NCBI GenBank assembly: GCA_018889975.1
Contig: CP076546.1
Coordinates: 124,001-188,000, forward strand
Direction: 5' to 3'
Length of the DNA stretch: 64,000 nucleotides
DNA from: Bacillus sp. NP157
Lineage (GTDB): Bacteria; Pseudomonadota; Gammaproteobacteria; Xanthomonadales; Rhodanobacteraceae
Below the pieces are notes generated by a model, which was given only the letters and a program-made list of their open reading frames with translations, searched no databases and was not told where the DNA came from. Below are positions 43,573-52,559 of this stretch, in pieces. The position numbers and the translations under genes are program-made. Numbering within the stretch: the first letter of the stretch is position 1; every line of letters begins with the position of its first letter.

Positions 43573-44991
43573 GTGAAGTCGTCCAACTTTCTCGTCGTCG
43601 AATCCGACCGCACCCGCGCCGATGCCATCAGCTCGGCGCTCGCCTTCCTGGGCTACCGCCCGGTCGTCGCCAGCCGTGGTGATGTCGCCGATGCGAACGA
43701 ATCGTGGCGCGGTGCCTACGTCGGCACGGTCGAAGACGAAGCCGAGCTCGAAGGTTACCTGGCTCCGCTGGGCCGCCAGGGTCGCCAGCTGCCGATGCTG
43801 GTCGCCGCCGATTCGCCGATCGCCACCTCGCTCATTGCCGACGACACCAACCAGCAGGTCGAACTGATCGACATGCCGCTGCGCTACGAGCGCCTGCAGG
43901 AAGCCCTGCGTGCCCTCCAGGCCCGCGTGCAGCCGGCGATGCCGTCCAGCCTGCGCTTCGTCGGCCAGTCCGGCCCGATGCAGCGGGTCAACTCGCTGAT
44001 CCGCCAGGTCGCCCCGTTCGACAGCAGCGTGCTGGTGCTGGGTGAATCCGGCAGCGGCAAGGAACTGGTCGCCCGCACCATCCACGATTGCTCGCCGCGT
44101 CGCGACAAGCCGTTCATCGCCATCAACTGTGGCGCGATTCCGGCAGAACTGCTGGAAAGCGAACTGTTCGGCCACGAGAAGGGCGCGTTCACCGGCGCCA
44201 TCAGCTCGCGCAAGGGTCGCTTCGAGCTGGCCGAGGGCGGCACGCTGTTCCTCGACGAAATCGGCGACATGAGCCTGCCGATGCAGGTGAAGCTGCTCCG
44301 TGTGCTTCAGGAGCGCGTGTTCGAGCGCGTCGGCGGCAACCGCCCGCAGCGTTGCGACGTGCGCATCATCGCGGCCACCCATCGTGACCTGGAAGCTTCC
44401 ATCGAGCGCGGCAGCTTCCGCGAAGACCTTTTCTACCGCCTGTCGGTGTTCCCGCTGGAAATGCCGCCGCTGCGCCAGCGCCTGGAAGACCTGCCGGCGC
44501 TCATCTCGGAGTTCAACCAGCGCCTGGTCACCCGTGGCCTGTCGTCGGTCCGCTTCAACCCCAGCGCCATGAACGCGCTGTGCCAGCACGCCTGGCCGGG
44601 CAATGTCCGCGAGCTGTCGAACCTGGTCGAGCGCATGGCCATCCTGATGCCGCAGGGCGATGTCCGCGCGCAGGACCTGCCGGAAAAGTACCGCGGTGCC
44701 ATGCCGGTTGAGGAAGTATCGGGTGCGGCGCTCATCGCCATGATGGAAGCCGAGCCGGAAGTGACGGAAACCTTCCGTTACAGCGGCGAGGGTGATCCGT
44801 CGGTGCTGCCGCAGGGCGGCCTCGACCTGAAGGACCACCTTGCCGGCATCGAAATCGGCCTGATCCGCCAGGCGCTGAATTCCGCCAACGGCGTCGTCGC
44901 CCACGCAGCCAAGCTGCTGCGCGTGCAGCGCACCACCCTGGTGGAAAAGCTGCGCAAGTACGGCTTGTCCGAAGCCGCGCAGGTGGGCTGA
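43573..44991 (+). CDS. fleQ: Sigma-54-dependent flagellar master regulator FleQ
   Basis: A 472-aa enhancer-binding protein. The N-terminal FleQ domain (1-115) looks like a receiver without the phospho-acceptor Asp. The AAA+ domain has Walker A GESGSGKE (157-164), the sigma-54 contact loop GAFTGA (204-209) and Walker B TLFLDE (224-229). The C-terminal Fis-type helix-turn-helix includes NGVVAHAAKLLRVQRTTLVEKL. The start is GTG 43573 with GAGGT upstream; in-frame upstream codons look non-coding. In Pseudomonas FleQ binds c-di-GMP and FleN, and fleN is also in this locus. No fleSR genes follow it. Confidence 0.93.
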   Translation: MKSSNFLVVESDRTRADAISSALAFLGYRPVVASRGDVADANESWRGAYVGTVEDEAELEGYLAPLGRQGRQLPMLVAADSPIATSLIADDTNQQVELIDMPLRYERLQEALRALQARVQPAMPSSLRFVGQSGPMQRVNSLIRQVAPFDSSVLVLGESGSGKELVARTIHDCSPRRDKPFIAINCGAIPAELLESELFGHEKGAFTGAISSRKGRFELAEGGTLFLDEIGDMSLPMQVKLLRVLQERVFERVGGNRPQRCDVRIIAATHRDLEASIERGSFREDLFYRLSVFPLEMPPLRQRLEDLPALISEFNQRLVTRGLSSVRFNPSAMNALCQHAWPGNVRELSNLVERMAILMPQGDVRAQDLPEKYRGAMPVEEVSGAALIAMMEAEPEVTETFRYSGEGDPSVLPQGGLDLKDHLAGIEIGLIRQALNSANGVVAHAAKLLRVQRTTLVEKLRKYGLSEAAQVG

Positions 44992-45006
44992 TCCTGCCAG
45001 AGTGAT

Positions 45007-45022
45007 TGGCATGGGTCGTGCT
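45007..45022 (+). promoter_or_regulatory. Sigma-54 promoter of the fliE operon
   Basis: TGGCATGGGTCGTGCT: GG and GC at -24/-12 spacing, two mismatches to the consensus. It lies 40 bp upstream of the fliE ATG and would drive fliEFGHIJK. Confidence 0.8.
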
Positions 45023-45061
45023 TGAAGTGTCGGTAAGACGAATACGCGTTGGAAAACCGTC

Positions 45062-45391
45062 ATGACCACGATCGACGTCAACAGCCTCCTGCTCCAGATG
45101 CGCCGCATCAGCGCGCAGACCGAAATGCCCGCCATCCGCGGCGTGGGCGAAACCGCCCCCGCGCAGAAGGGCGCGTTCGGTGACCTGCTCAAGCAGTCGA
45201 TCGACGGCGTCAACGAAACACAGGCGAAGGCCGGCCAGCTGTCCACGGCCTTCGAGCGCGGCGACCCGGGCGTGGACCTTGCCCAGGTGATGATCCAGGG
45301 CCAGAAAGCCGACCTCTCGTTCCGCGCGATGACCGAAGTGCGCAACAAGATGGTCGATGCGTACAAAGAAATCATGAACATGTCGATCTGA
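45062..45391 (+). CDS. fliE: Flagellar MS ring-rod junction protein FliE
   Basis: A 109-aa FliE that links the MS ring to the rod. The C-terminal motif LAQVMIQGQKADLSFRAMTEVRNKMVDAYKEIMNM is diagnostic; the N-terminus has FGDLLKQSIDGVNETQAKAG. Family length is about 105 aa. First gene of the fliE-K operon. Confidence 0.95.
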   Translation: MTTIDVNSLLLQMRRISAQTEMPAIRGVGETAPAQKGAFGDLLKQSIDGVNETQAKAGQLSTAFERGDPGVDLAQVMIQGQKADLSFRAMTEVRNKMVDAYKEIMNMSI

Positions 45392-45427
45392 TCGACCTGA
45401 CACGAATCACAGGACTGAACACCGACC

Positions 45428-47137
45428 ATGGCTGATAACGGCGTTGCCAATACGGACAGCAGCACGGCCTCGCGCATGCACTCGCTGAAGTCGCTGTCGC
45501 AGACGCCTGCGGCGCGCCAGCTGATGATGCTCGCGGGCATCGCAGGCGCCGTCGCCATCGGCATCGCCGCGGTGATGTGGTCGCGTGCACCGAACTACGG
45601 CCTGCTCTATGGTGGCCTGGAACAGAAGGACGCAGCCGCCGTGACCCAGGCGCTGCAGACCCAGAACGAACCGTACACGCTGAGCAACGACGGCAGCTCG
45701 ATCTTCGTGCCGGTGGCCGACGTGGCCGCGGTGCGCCTGAAGCTGGCGGGGCAGGGCTTGCCGCAGGGCACGGCCAACGCACAGCCGCAGTCCGATTCGC
45801 CGTTCGGCATGAGCGATATGGCCGAGCGTTCGCGCTACCAGTCCGCACTCGAAGCCGATCTCGGCAACACCATCGCCGGCCTGCAGTCGGTGCGTGCCGC
45901 ACGCGTCCACCTTGCGCTGCCGAAGCCGTCCGCCTTCATCCGCGACAACAAGCCGGCCAGTGCGTCGGTCGTCGTCACGCTTTACCCGGGTCGCACGCTC
46001 GACCAGGGCCAGGTCGCCGCCATCGTCCACCTGATCGCCGCCAGCGTGCCGGAGCTCGACACGCGCCAGGTCTCGGTGATCGACCAGACCGGCAACCTGC
46101 TGACCCAGAACGATCCGGATAGCCCGGCCGCCATCGGCGACAACCGCCTGCGCCTGTCCAACCGCATCGAAGCCACCTACACGCAGCGCGTGGAAGACCT
46201 GCTCTCGCCGCTCGTCGGCGCCGGCAAGGTGCGCGCACAGGTGTTCGCCGACCTCGACTTCTCGTCCACCGAGAAGGCCAGCGAAACCTTCAACCACGAC
46301 AACCCGGCGCTGCGCAGCGAGCAGACCAGCAGCGACACGCGTACCGATCCGGCCACCAACGGTGGCGTCCCGGGCGCGCTGAGCAACCAGCCGCCGAACG
46401 CGGGTGGCAACGCCACCGCCGCCAACCCGGCCGCCGGCAAGCCGGCCACGCCGGGCCAGGCGACCACGACGCAGACTGCGCAGAATCCGTCGCAGCAGAC
46501 CCAGAGCGCCACGCGTAACTACGAACTCGACCGCACCGTCAGCCATGTCACCGACCCGGCCGGCAAGGTCGCGCGCCTCAGCGTCGCCGTCGTCGTCGAC
46601 AACAAGACGGTCGCTGACAAGGACGGCAAGACCAAGAGCGTGCCGTTCACCAGCGAAGAGCTGCAGCGCCTGACCGAACTGACCAAGAACGCCGTCGGCT
46701 TCAGTGCCGCGCGTGGCGACAGCGTCAGCGTGATCAACGAGGCGTTCCACGGCGTGACCGCCGAGGACGCCCCGGAAAGCCCGGCATTCTGGGAGCGTCC
46801 GGGCATGCTCGACCTGATCAAGCAGGGGCTGGGCGTGATGGTCGCGCTGATCGTCGGCTTCTTCGTCCTCCGGCCAATGCTCAAGGGCCTGCTCAAGCCG
46901 GCCCCCTCGATGCAGCAGGGCATGGCCCTGGCCGGCCCGATGCCGACCGTGTCGGTGATGGTCGACGACAACGACATGACCCCGGATCGCGTCCATACGT
47001 CGTCCCAGCCGCAGCTCGGTTCGCCGGCGCTGCTGGCTTACGAACAGAAGGTCGGCCTTGCCAAGCGCATGGCTGCCGAGAATCCGAAACAGGTGGCGCA
47101 GGTCGTGAAGAGCTGGGTATCCGACGATGGCGGCTGA
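45428..47137 (+). CDS. fliF: Flagellar MS-ring protein FliF
   Basis: A 569-aa inner-membrane ring protein. Transmembrane helices near residues 33-50 (MMLAGIAGAVAIGIAAVMW) and 455-475 (VMVALIVGFFVLRPML). Ring-building motifs: NYGLLYGGLEQKDAAAVTQAL, VRLKLAGQGLPQGT and SRVRAARVHLALPKPSAFIR-like sequence. The Ala/Gln-rich segment (about 300-360) is a variable linker. It overlaps fliG by 11 bp. Confidence 0.96.
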   Translation: MADNGVANTDSSTASRMHSLKSLSQTPAARQLMMLAGIAGAVAIGIAAVMWSRAPNYGLLYGGLEQKDAAAVTQALQTQNEPYTLSNDGSSIFVPVADVAAVRLKLAGQGLPQGTANAQPQSDSPFGMSDMAERSRYQSALEADLGNTIAGLQSVRAARVHLALPKPSAFIRDNKPASASVVVTLYPGRTLDQGQVAAIVHLIAASVPELDTRQVSVIDQTGNLLTQNDPDSPAAIGDNRLRLSNRIEATYTQRVEDLLSPLVGAGKVRAQVFADLDFSSTEKASETFNHDNPALRSEQTSSDTRTDPATNGGVPGALSNQPPNAGGNATAANPAAGKPATPGQATTTQTAQNPSQQTQSATRNYELDRTVSHVTDPAGKVARLSVAVVVDNKTVADKDGKTKSVPFTSEELQRLTELTKNAVGFSAARGDSVSVINEAFHGVTAEDAPESPAFWERPGMLDLIKQGLGVMVALIVGFFVLRPMLKGLLKPAPSMQQGMALAGPMPTVSVMVDDNDMTPDRVHTSSQPQLGSPALLAYEQKVGLAKRMAAENPKQVAQVVKSWVSDDGG

Positions 47138-48140
47138 GCAGAAAGAAGCCCTGACGGGCGCGCAGAAAGCGGCCATCCTGCTGCTCACCCTGGGTGAGGA
47201 AGATGCCGCGTCGATCCTGAAGCACCTCGGCGCACGCGACGTGCAGGCCGTGGGCACGGCCATGGCCCAGCTGAAGAACGTCTCGAAGGAGCAGGTCGAG
47301 ACGGTGCTGACCAAGCTGCAGGAAGATGTCGGTCAACACACCGCCATCGGCGTGGGCACCGAGGACTACATCCGCCGCATCCTGGTCAACGCACTGGGCG
47401 AGAACAAGGCCGGTGGCCTGATCGACCGGATCCTGCTGGGTCGCAGCAGCAAGGGCCTCGAGTCGCTGAAGTGGATGGAAAGCCGTGCCATCGGCGAGAT
47501 GATCGGCCAGGAACACCCGCAGATCATCGCGCTGGTGCTGGCCCATCTCGAGCCGGACCAGGCCGCCGAAGTCATCGGTTACCTGCCGGCGCGCACGCGC
47601 AGCGACGTGGTCATGCGCATCGCCACGCTCGACGGCGTGCAGCCGCATGCCCTGAACGAGCTCGACGAAATCATGGAGCGCCAGTTCTCCGGCAACTCAA
47701 GCAAGCTCAAGTCGGCGACCGTGGGTGGCCTGAAGGCCGCGGCCGACATCCTCAACGCGATGGAAACCGCACGCGAAGCCGAGCTGATGGGCACCATCCG
47801 CGGCATCGACGCGGGCCTGGGCGAGCGCATCGAAGAATTGATGTTCGTGTTCGACGATCTTGCCGAACTCGACGACCGCAGCATGCAGGTGCTGCTGCGC
47901 GAAGTGCCGTCGGCACGCCTGATCACCGCACTGAAGGGTGCCGACGCGGCGATCCGCGAGAAGATTTTCGCCAACATGTCCAAGCGTGCGGCCGACATGC
48001 TGCGCGACGACCTGGAAGTGAAGGGTCCGGTCCGCCTCTCCGAGGTGGATGCGGCGCAGAAGGAAGTGCTGGCTACCGCGCGCCGCCTGGCTGACGCGGG
48101 CCAGATCAATCTCGCCGGTGGCGGGGAAGAATTCGTCTGA
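47127..48140 (+). CDS. fliG: Flagellar motor switch protein FliG
   Basis: A 337-aa switch-complex rotor subunit. The N-terminal FliF-binding domain has AQKAAILLLTLGEEDAASILKHL. The middle domain carries the EHPQIIALVLAHLEPDQAAEVI motif that binds FliM. The C-terminal torque domain includes LMFVFDDLAELDDRSMQVLLREV with the conserved charged residues that interact with stators. Confidence 0.97.
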   Translation: MAAEQKEALTGAQKAAILLLTLGEEDAASILKHLGARDVQAVGTAMAQLKNVSKEQVETVLTKLQEDVGQHTAIGVGTEDYIRRILVNALGENKAGGLIDRILLGRSSKGLESLKWMESRAIGEMIGQEHPQIIALVLAHLEPDQAAEVIGYLPARTRSDVVMRIATLDGVQPHALNELDEIMERQFSGNSSKLKSATVGGLKAAADILNAMETAREAELMGTIRGIDAGLGERIEELMFVFDDLAELDDRSMQVLLREVPSARLITALKGADAAIREKIFANMSKRAADMLRDDLEVKGPVRLSEVDAAQKEVLATARRLADAGQINLAGGGEEFV

Positions 48141-48811
48141 TGAGCCTCACCTCGATCCTTGCCCGCGAGCGCGCCGACCAGTACCAGCGTTGGGAACTGC
48201 CCGTCGTGGGCGGCGTCGACCACGTGCAGGCCGACGAGGCCGAAGCCGACGACGTGCCGCATCGGCCCACCGTGGCCGAGCTGGAAGCGATCGAACGCCA
48301 GGCCCGCGAAGAAGGTTTCAATGCGGGCATGAACGAAGGCCGGGCGATGGCTAAACGCGAGCTCGCAGCGCAGGTGGCGCGGCTGGACGCGTTGTTTGCC
48401 GCCGTGGAGCGTCCGTTCGCCGAACTCGACAACGACGTGGCCGGCGATCTCGCGATGCTGGCGACGCTGATCGCCGAGCGCGTGCTCGGCTATGACATCG
48501 CCACCCGTCCGGAGCAGATCCTGGACGTGGTGCGCCAGGCCGTGGACGCCTTGCCGGCGGCTTCGCGCCATTTGAAAATCCATCTGAATCCCGCCGATGC
48601 CGCGCTGGTTCGCGAGCATCGTTCGGGGCAGGATCACGAAGGCACCGTCGTCGACGACGCATCGCTGGAACGCGGCGACGTGCGCCTGGAAAGCGAGCAC
48701 TCGCGCCTCGACGCGCGCGTCCGCACCCGCCTTGCGGCGGTCGTCGACAGCGTGCTGCAGGGGCAGGGCGCCGTCGATGCCGACGATGCCGGTGAGCCCG
48801 ACGCCTCGTGA
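48140..48811 (+). CDS. fliH: Flagellar export regulator FliH
   Basis: A 223-aa cytoplasmic regulator of the FliI ATPase. The long helical middle ([37 protein letters not shown] sequence, about 45-85) shows the Gly-repeat character of FliH. The C-terminal domain has [29 protein letters not shown]. It overlaps fliG by one base and fliI by 4 bp. Confidence 0.94.
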   Translation: MSLTSILARERADQYQRWELPVVGGVDHVQADEAEADDVPHRPTVAELEAIERQAREEGFNAGMNEGRAMAKRELAAQVARLDALFAAVERPFAELDNDVAGDLAMLATLIAERVLGYDIATRPEQILDVVRQAVDALPAASRHLKIHLNPADAALVREHRSGQDHEGTVVDDASLERGDVRLESEHSRLDARVRTRLAAVVDSVLQGQGAVDADDAGEPDAS

Positions 48812-50169
48812 ACGCGGATTCGCACAAGGCGGCGCGTGACGCGCACTGGCGCGACACCCTGGCGGTACAGCGCGCCAACGTCGAGCGCGTGCGTCCCCTG
48901 CAGGCCGAAGGCAAGTTGCGCCGCGTAGTCGGCCTTACGCTCGAAGCCGTTGGCTGCGAAGCGCCAGTCGGCTCGCGCTGCATGGTGGCCGGCGCCGACG
49001 GCAAACAGCTTGAGACCGAGGTCGTCGGCTTTTCCGACGGCCGCCTGTTGCTGATGCCTACCGGCGAAATGCACGGTGTGTTGCCGAATGCCCGGGTCAC
49101 CCCGGTTGCTTCGGTGTCGGGCGTTCCCGTCGGCGACGCCCTGCTCGGCCGCGTGATCGGTCCGGACGGCGTGCCACTCGATGGCATGGGCCCGCTGCTC
49201 ACCCGCGACCGTGCACCGCTGCGTCGCGATCCGATCAACCCGATGCTGCGCCAGCCGATCGACACCCCGCTCGATACCGGCGTGCGCGCCATCAATTCCC
49301 TGCTCACCGTGGGTCGCGGCCAGCGCATCGGCCTGTTCGCGGGCTCCGGCGTCGGCAAGTCGACGCTGATGGGCATGATGACCCGCTTCACCAATGCGGA
49401 TGTCGTCGTCGTCGGCCTGATCGGTGAGCGCGGCCGCGAAGTGAAGGAATTCGTCGACCACACGCTGGGCGAAGAGGGCCGTCGCCGCGCCGTGGTCATC
49501 GCCGCACCGGCCGACGCGCCGCCGTTGTCGCGCCTGCGTGGTGCGCAGGTCGCCACGGCCGTGGCCGAACATTTCCGCGACCAGGGCAAGCGCGTCCTGC
49601 TGCTGATGGATTCGCTGACCCGCTACGCCCAGGCCCAGCGTGAGATCGCGCTGGCCATCGGCGAGCCGCCGGCCACGAAGGGTTATCCGCCGTCCGTATT
49701 CGCGATGCTGCCGGCCCTGGTCGAGCGCGCCGGCAACGATGCCGAAGGCCGCGGTTCGATTACCGCCTTCTACACCGTGCTGACCGAGGGTGACGATTAC
49801 CGCCATGACCCGATCGCCGATGCGGCGCGTGCCATCCTCGATGGCCACATCGTGCTGTCGCGCGACCTGGCCGAGGCCGGGCATTACCCGGCGATCGACA
49901 TCGAAGCGTCGATCAGCCGCGTCATGCACTCGGTGGTCAGCAAGGAGCACATGCGTTCCGCGCAGCGTTTCCGCCAGGTCTATTCGGCGTATCGCCAGCA
50001 GCGTGACCTGATTGCCGTGGGCGCCTACCAGAAGGGTAGCGATCCGCGTACCGACGAAGCGATTGCGCTGTACCCGAAGCTGTCGGCCTTCCTCCAGCAG
50101 GAAACGGATACGCCGGTCTTCCTCGACGAAGCGGAAGCCGGCCTGGCTGACGCGGCGAAGGCCGGCTGA
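48808..50169 (+). CDS. fliI: Flagellum-specific ATPase FliI
   Basis: A 453-aa F1-beta-like ATPase that energises flagellar export. Walker A GSGVGKST at 179-186; [10 protein letters not shown] and [20 protein letters not shown] typical of the FliI/YscN family. The start is GTG at 48808, overlapping the fliH stop (GTGA), supported by the immediately following N-terminal helix that binds FliH. Confidence 0.97.
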   Translation: MNADSHKAARDAHWRDTLAVQRANVERVRPLQAEGKLRRVVGLTLEAVGCEAPVGSRCMVAGADGKQLETEVVGFSDGRLLLMPTGEMHGVLPNARVTPVASVSGVPVGDALLGRVIGPDGVPLDGMGPLLTRDRAPLRRDPINPMLRQPIDTPLDTGVRAINSLLTVGRGQRIGLFAGSGVGKSTLMGMMTRFTNADVVVVGLIGERGREVKEFVDHTLGEEGRRRAVVIAAPADAPPLSRLRGAQVATAVAEHFRDQGKRVLLLMDSLTRYAQAQREIALAIGEPPATKGYPPSVFAMLPALVERAGNDAEGRGSITAFYTVLTEGDDYRHDPIADAARAILDGHIVLSRDLAEAGHYPAIDIEASISRVMHSVVSKEHMRSAQRFRQVYSAYRQQRDLIAVGAYQKGSDPRTDEAIALYPKLSAFLQQETDTPVFLDEAEAGLADAAKAG

Positions 50170-50603
50170 TGCCGTCCCGCGCCGATCGCCTGCAGCCGGT
50201 GGTGGACCTCGCGGCCGACAAGGCCGAGGAGGCCACCCGTGCGCTGGCCACGCACCAGCGTGCCGTGGTCGAGGCCGGGCACCAGCTCGACGAGCTGCGC
50301 CGCTATCGCAACGAATACGCCGAGATGCCCAACGGCATCAGCGTGGCCGAATTGCTCAATCGCCAGCAGTTCCTGCAGAAGGTCGACATGGCCATCGTGC
50401 AGCAGCTGGGCGAAGTGCAGCGCCGCGAGCGCGCGCTGGAGCGTGCCCGCACGGATTGGGCGGATGCACGTGGCCGCGCGAAAGCACTGGATTCCGTGAC
50501 CGCGAAATACCGCGAACAGGAACGCAAATCGCAGGATCGGCGCGAGCAGGAGCAGGCCGACGAGCGCTCGCAATACCGTCGTACACCAAGGCACGAGGCT
50601 TAG
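50169..50603 (+). CDS. fliJ: Flagellar export protein FliJ
   Basis: A 144-aa coiled-coil export component that couples the ATPase ring to FlhA. Nearly entirely helical with FliJ-type features: LAADKAEEATRALATHQRAVVEAGHQLDELRRYRNEY and QFLQKVDMAIVQQLGEVQRRERALERAR. The ATG overlaps the fliI stop by one base. Confidence 0.93.
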   Translation: MPSRADRLQPVVDLAADKAEEATRALATHQRAVVEAGHQLDELRRYRNEYAEMPNGISVAELLNRQQFLQKVDMAIVQQLGEVQRRERALERARTDWADARGRAKALDSVTAKYREQERKSQDRREQEQADERSQYRRTPRHEA

Positions 50604-50615
50604 GGGCTTTCACCC

Positions 50616-51836
50616 ATGTCGCGCGCCGGTCGAAACCATCGAGTCCATGCCATGAATAACGCTTCGCTTCTCCTCAATGCAGCCCGCCCGGCTACGAAGG
50701 CGGCCACGCCCGAGCCGGCCTCGGGCGGCCATGACGACACGCGCTCGACGCAGTTCAGCACGGCGATGGATGCCGCGCACGCCACGGCACGCCACGCCAG
50801 CAGCGCGTCGAAAGATTCGGCGCCGACGATGTCGGCGCGCCCGGTAGCGAAGAAGCCTGAGGGCGTCGCGCACACGCACGACACCACCCACGGCAAGGCG
50901 AAGGCGGCGGACGACACCTCGTCGTCCTCGTCGACGGCGTCCGGCAGCGCATCCGCCTCGTCGGATACCGGCGCGGATGCGAAGGACGATGCCACGGCCA
51001 AAGCGAAGGACGCCGACCAGGATGCCGGCAAGGCTGGCGCGAGCCAGGGCGACGATACGTCGCTGGCTGCGTCAGTGCTTGCGCTGATCGGCGTGCCGAC
51101 CGCGGTGACCCAGGTTGCCGCGAAGGCGCTTGGCGCGGCGAAGGATGCACTTACCGGACAGACCGGCGATGCCGTCGGCGGCCTCGCCGCGGCGAAGGAC
51201 GCCGGGCTGAACGCACTTGGCCTCAATGCCACGGCGTCGACCGACACTGCGGCACCCACAACGGGCCTCGGCTCGCCGTTCGCCGCGCTGCTCGCCACGC
51301 CGGCGGCGGGCGATGGCAAGGACCGTACGGCCGGCGTCGACCTCGGCAGTACCAGCCCGATGCCGTTCGCCCACGCACAGCTGCAAGGCCAGGACGGCAC
51401 GACGATGCAATTGCAGTCCACCCAGGCGGCGACCTCGCCGCAGTTCGCCCAGGAGCTGGGCGAGCAGATCGCGTGGATGGGGTCGGCGGCCGGATCGGTC
51501 AAGGAAGCGCGTATCAAGCTGCACCCGGAAGAACTGGGCAGCATGGACGTGCGCGTAAGCATGGACGGCGGCAAGGTCAACGTGGCCATCATGGCCCAGC
51601 ACCCCGCCGCGGTTCACGCCGTGCAGCAGACCTTGTCCAACCTCGACAGCATGCTGGCCCACCACGGCCTCTCGCTGGGCCAGGCTTCGGTGAACCAGGG
51701 GAATGCGCAGCAGAACGGCAGCGGCCAGGCCCAGGGCCAAACCGGGCAGGGCAGCGATGCCGACGCCGGCAGCGACGCCGTGGCCACCGTGGCGACCTCG
51801 TCCGTGTCGCGCGGCCTGCTCAACGAAGTCGCCTGA
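50616..51836 (+). CDS. fliK: Flagellar hook-length control protein FliK
   Basis: A 406-aa secreted molecular ruler. The N-terminal two thirds is Ala/Asp/Lys/Thr-rich low complexity. The conserved C-terminal domain has IKLHPEELGSMDVRVSMDGGKVNVAIMAQHPAAVHAVQQTLSNLDSMLAHHGL-type sequence (about 292-345). The start is uncertain: ATG 50616 or ATG 50652, neither with a clearly better ribosome site. Last gene of the fliE operon; a 28-bp dyad lies just after the stop. Confidence 0.92.
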   Translation: MSRAGRNHRVHAMNNASLLLNAARPATKAATPEPASGGHDDTRSTQFSTAMDAAHATARHASSASKDSAPTMSARPVAKKPEGVAHTHDTTHGKAKAADDTSSSSSTASGSASASSDTGADAKDDATAKAKDADQDAGKAGASQGDDTSLAASVLALIGVPTAVTQVAAKALGAAKDALTGQTGDAVGGLAAAKDAGLNALGLNATASTDTAAPTTGLGSPFAALLATPAAGDGKDRTAGVDLGSTSPMPFAHAQLQGQDGTTMQLQSTQAATSPQFAQELGEQIAWMGSAAGSVKEARIKLHPEELGSMDVRVSMDGGKVNVAIMAQHPAAVHAVQQTLSNLDSMLAHHGLSLGQASVNQGNAQQNGSGQAQGQTGQGSDADAGSDAVATVATSSVSRGLLNEVA

Positions 51837-51848
51837 TCGCCTTGACCG

Positions 51849-51876
51849 GACGCGTGACGTACTGACGTCACGCGTC
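51849..51876. promoter_or_regulatory. 28-bp dyad between fliK and fliL
   Basis: Perfect 12-bp arms GACGCGTGACGT and ACGTCACGCGTC with spacer ACTG, 13 bp after the fliK stop, followed by AATTTT. It could end the fliE operon transcript as a terminator, or be an activator site about 90 bp upstream of the fliL sigma-54 element; it shares TGACGT/ACGTCA with the fleQ and fliN upstream regions. Confidence 0.65.
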
Positions 51877-51964
51877 AATTTTCCGCCTGTCGCGTCATAA
51901 GCCGCCCAAGGCCGGAAACCGCTTGAAACAAGGGCTCTGAAACGTCGATTGCCACCGTGCGAGA

Positions 51965-51980
51965 TGGCACGCCGCTTGCA
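51965..51980 (+). promoter_or_regulatory. Sigma-54 promoter of fliLM
   Basis: TGGCACGCCGCTTGCA, an exact match to TGGCACGNNNNTTGCW. The predicted start near 51992 supports ATG 52046, not the in-frame ATG at 52001, as the fliL start. Confidence 0.93.
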
Positions 51981-52045
51981 ACAATACCAGCGGGGCCCGC
52001 GTGGGCCAGACCATTCCGCATCCGCATTACAGAGGTTCCACCTGC

Positions 52046-52543
52046 ATGGCCACCGCGAAGAACGAAGCCGCCGAAGGCGCCCCGAAGAAGAAAGGCAAGG
52101 GCAAGCTGCTGCTGATCATCGCCGTGCTCGTGCTGGCCGCCGGTGGTGGCGGTGCCTTTTTCCTGCTCAAGGGCAAGCATCCGAAGAGCGCCGAACAGGC
52201 CGCCGCGGAAGCCGCCAAGGCCAAGCCGGCCGTTTACCTGCAGCTGGACCCGGCGTTCGTCGTTAACTTCCAGGACGAGACCGCGCTGCGGTTCCTCCAG
52301 GTGGGCGTCAACGTGATGTCGCACGATCCGGAGGCGATCACCGCCGCCAAGGAAGCCGATCCGGAGATCCGCAATGCCCTGCTCATGCTGTTTTCGGCGC
52401 AGGACGTGAAGTCGCTGTCCGACGTGCAGGGCAAGCAGAAGCTGCAGGCCGCGGCCCTGGCCGAGGTGCAGCGCGTGCTGAAGGAAAAGATCGGCCGTCC
52501 GGGCGTCGACGCCCTGTATTTCACCAGCTTCATCATGCAGTGA
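52046..52543 (+). CDS. fliL: Flagellar basal body-associated protein FliL
   Basis: A 165-aa single-pass inner-membrane protein around the stator. A Lys-rich cytoplasmic N-terminus, then a transmembrane helix (about residues 20-37, LLLIIAVLVLAAGGGGAFFLL), then the periplasmic stomatin-like part with YLQLDPAFVVNFQD and the C-terminal LYFTSFIMQ. The AGAGGT site precedes ATG 52046. It lies 16 bp before fliM. Confidence 0.94.
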   Translation: MATAKNEAAEGAPKKKGKGKLLLIIAVLVLAAGGGGAFFLLKGKHPKSAEQAAAEAAKAKPAVYLQLDPAFVVNFQDETALRFLQVGVNVMSHDPEAITAAKEADPEIRNALLMLFSAQDVKSLSDVQGKQKLQAAALAEVQRVLKEKIGRPGVDALYFTSFIMQ

Positions 52544-52559
52544 CGGGAGCCGTCCGGCC

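Noticed and set aside
52001..52045. ATG 52001 as the fliL start
   Set aside because: It lies about 9 bp after the predicted sigma-54 transcript start and has no ribosome site; ATG 52046 has AGAGGT.
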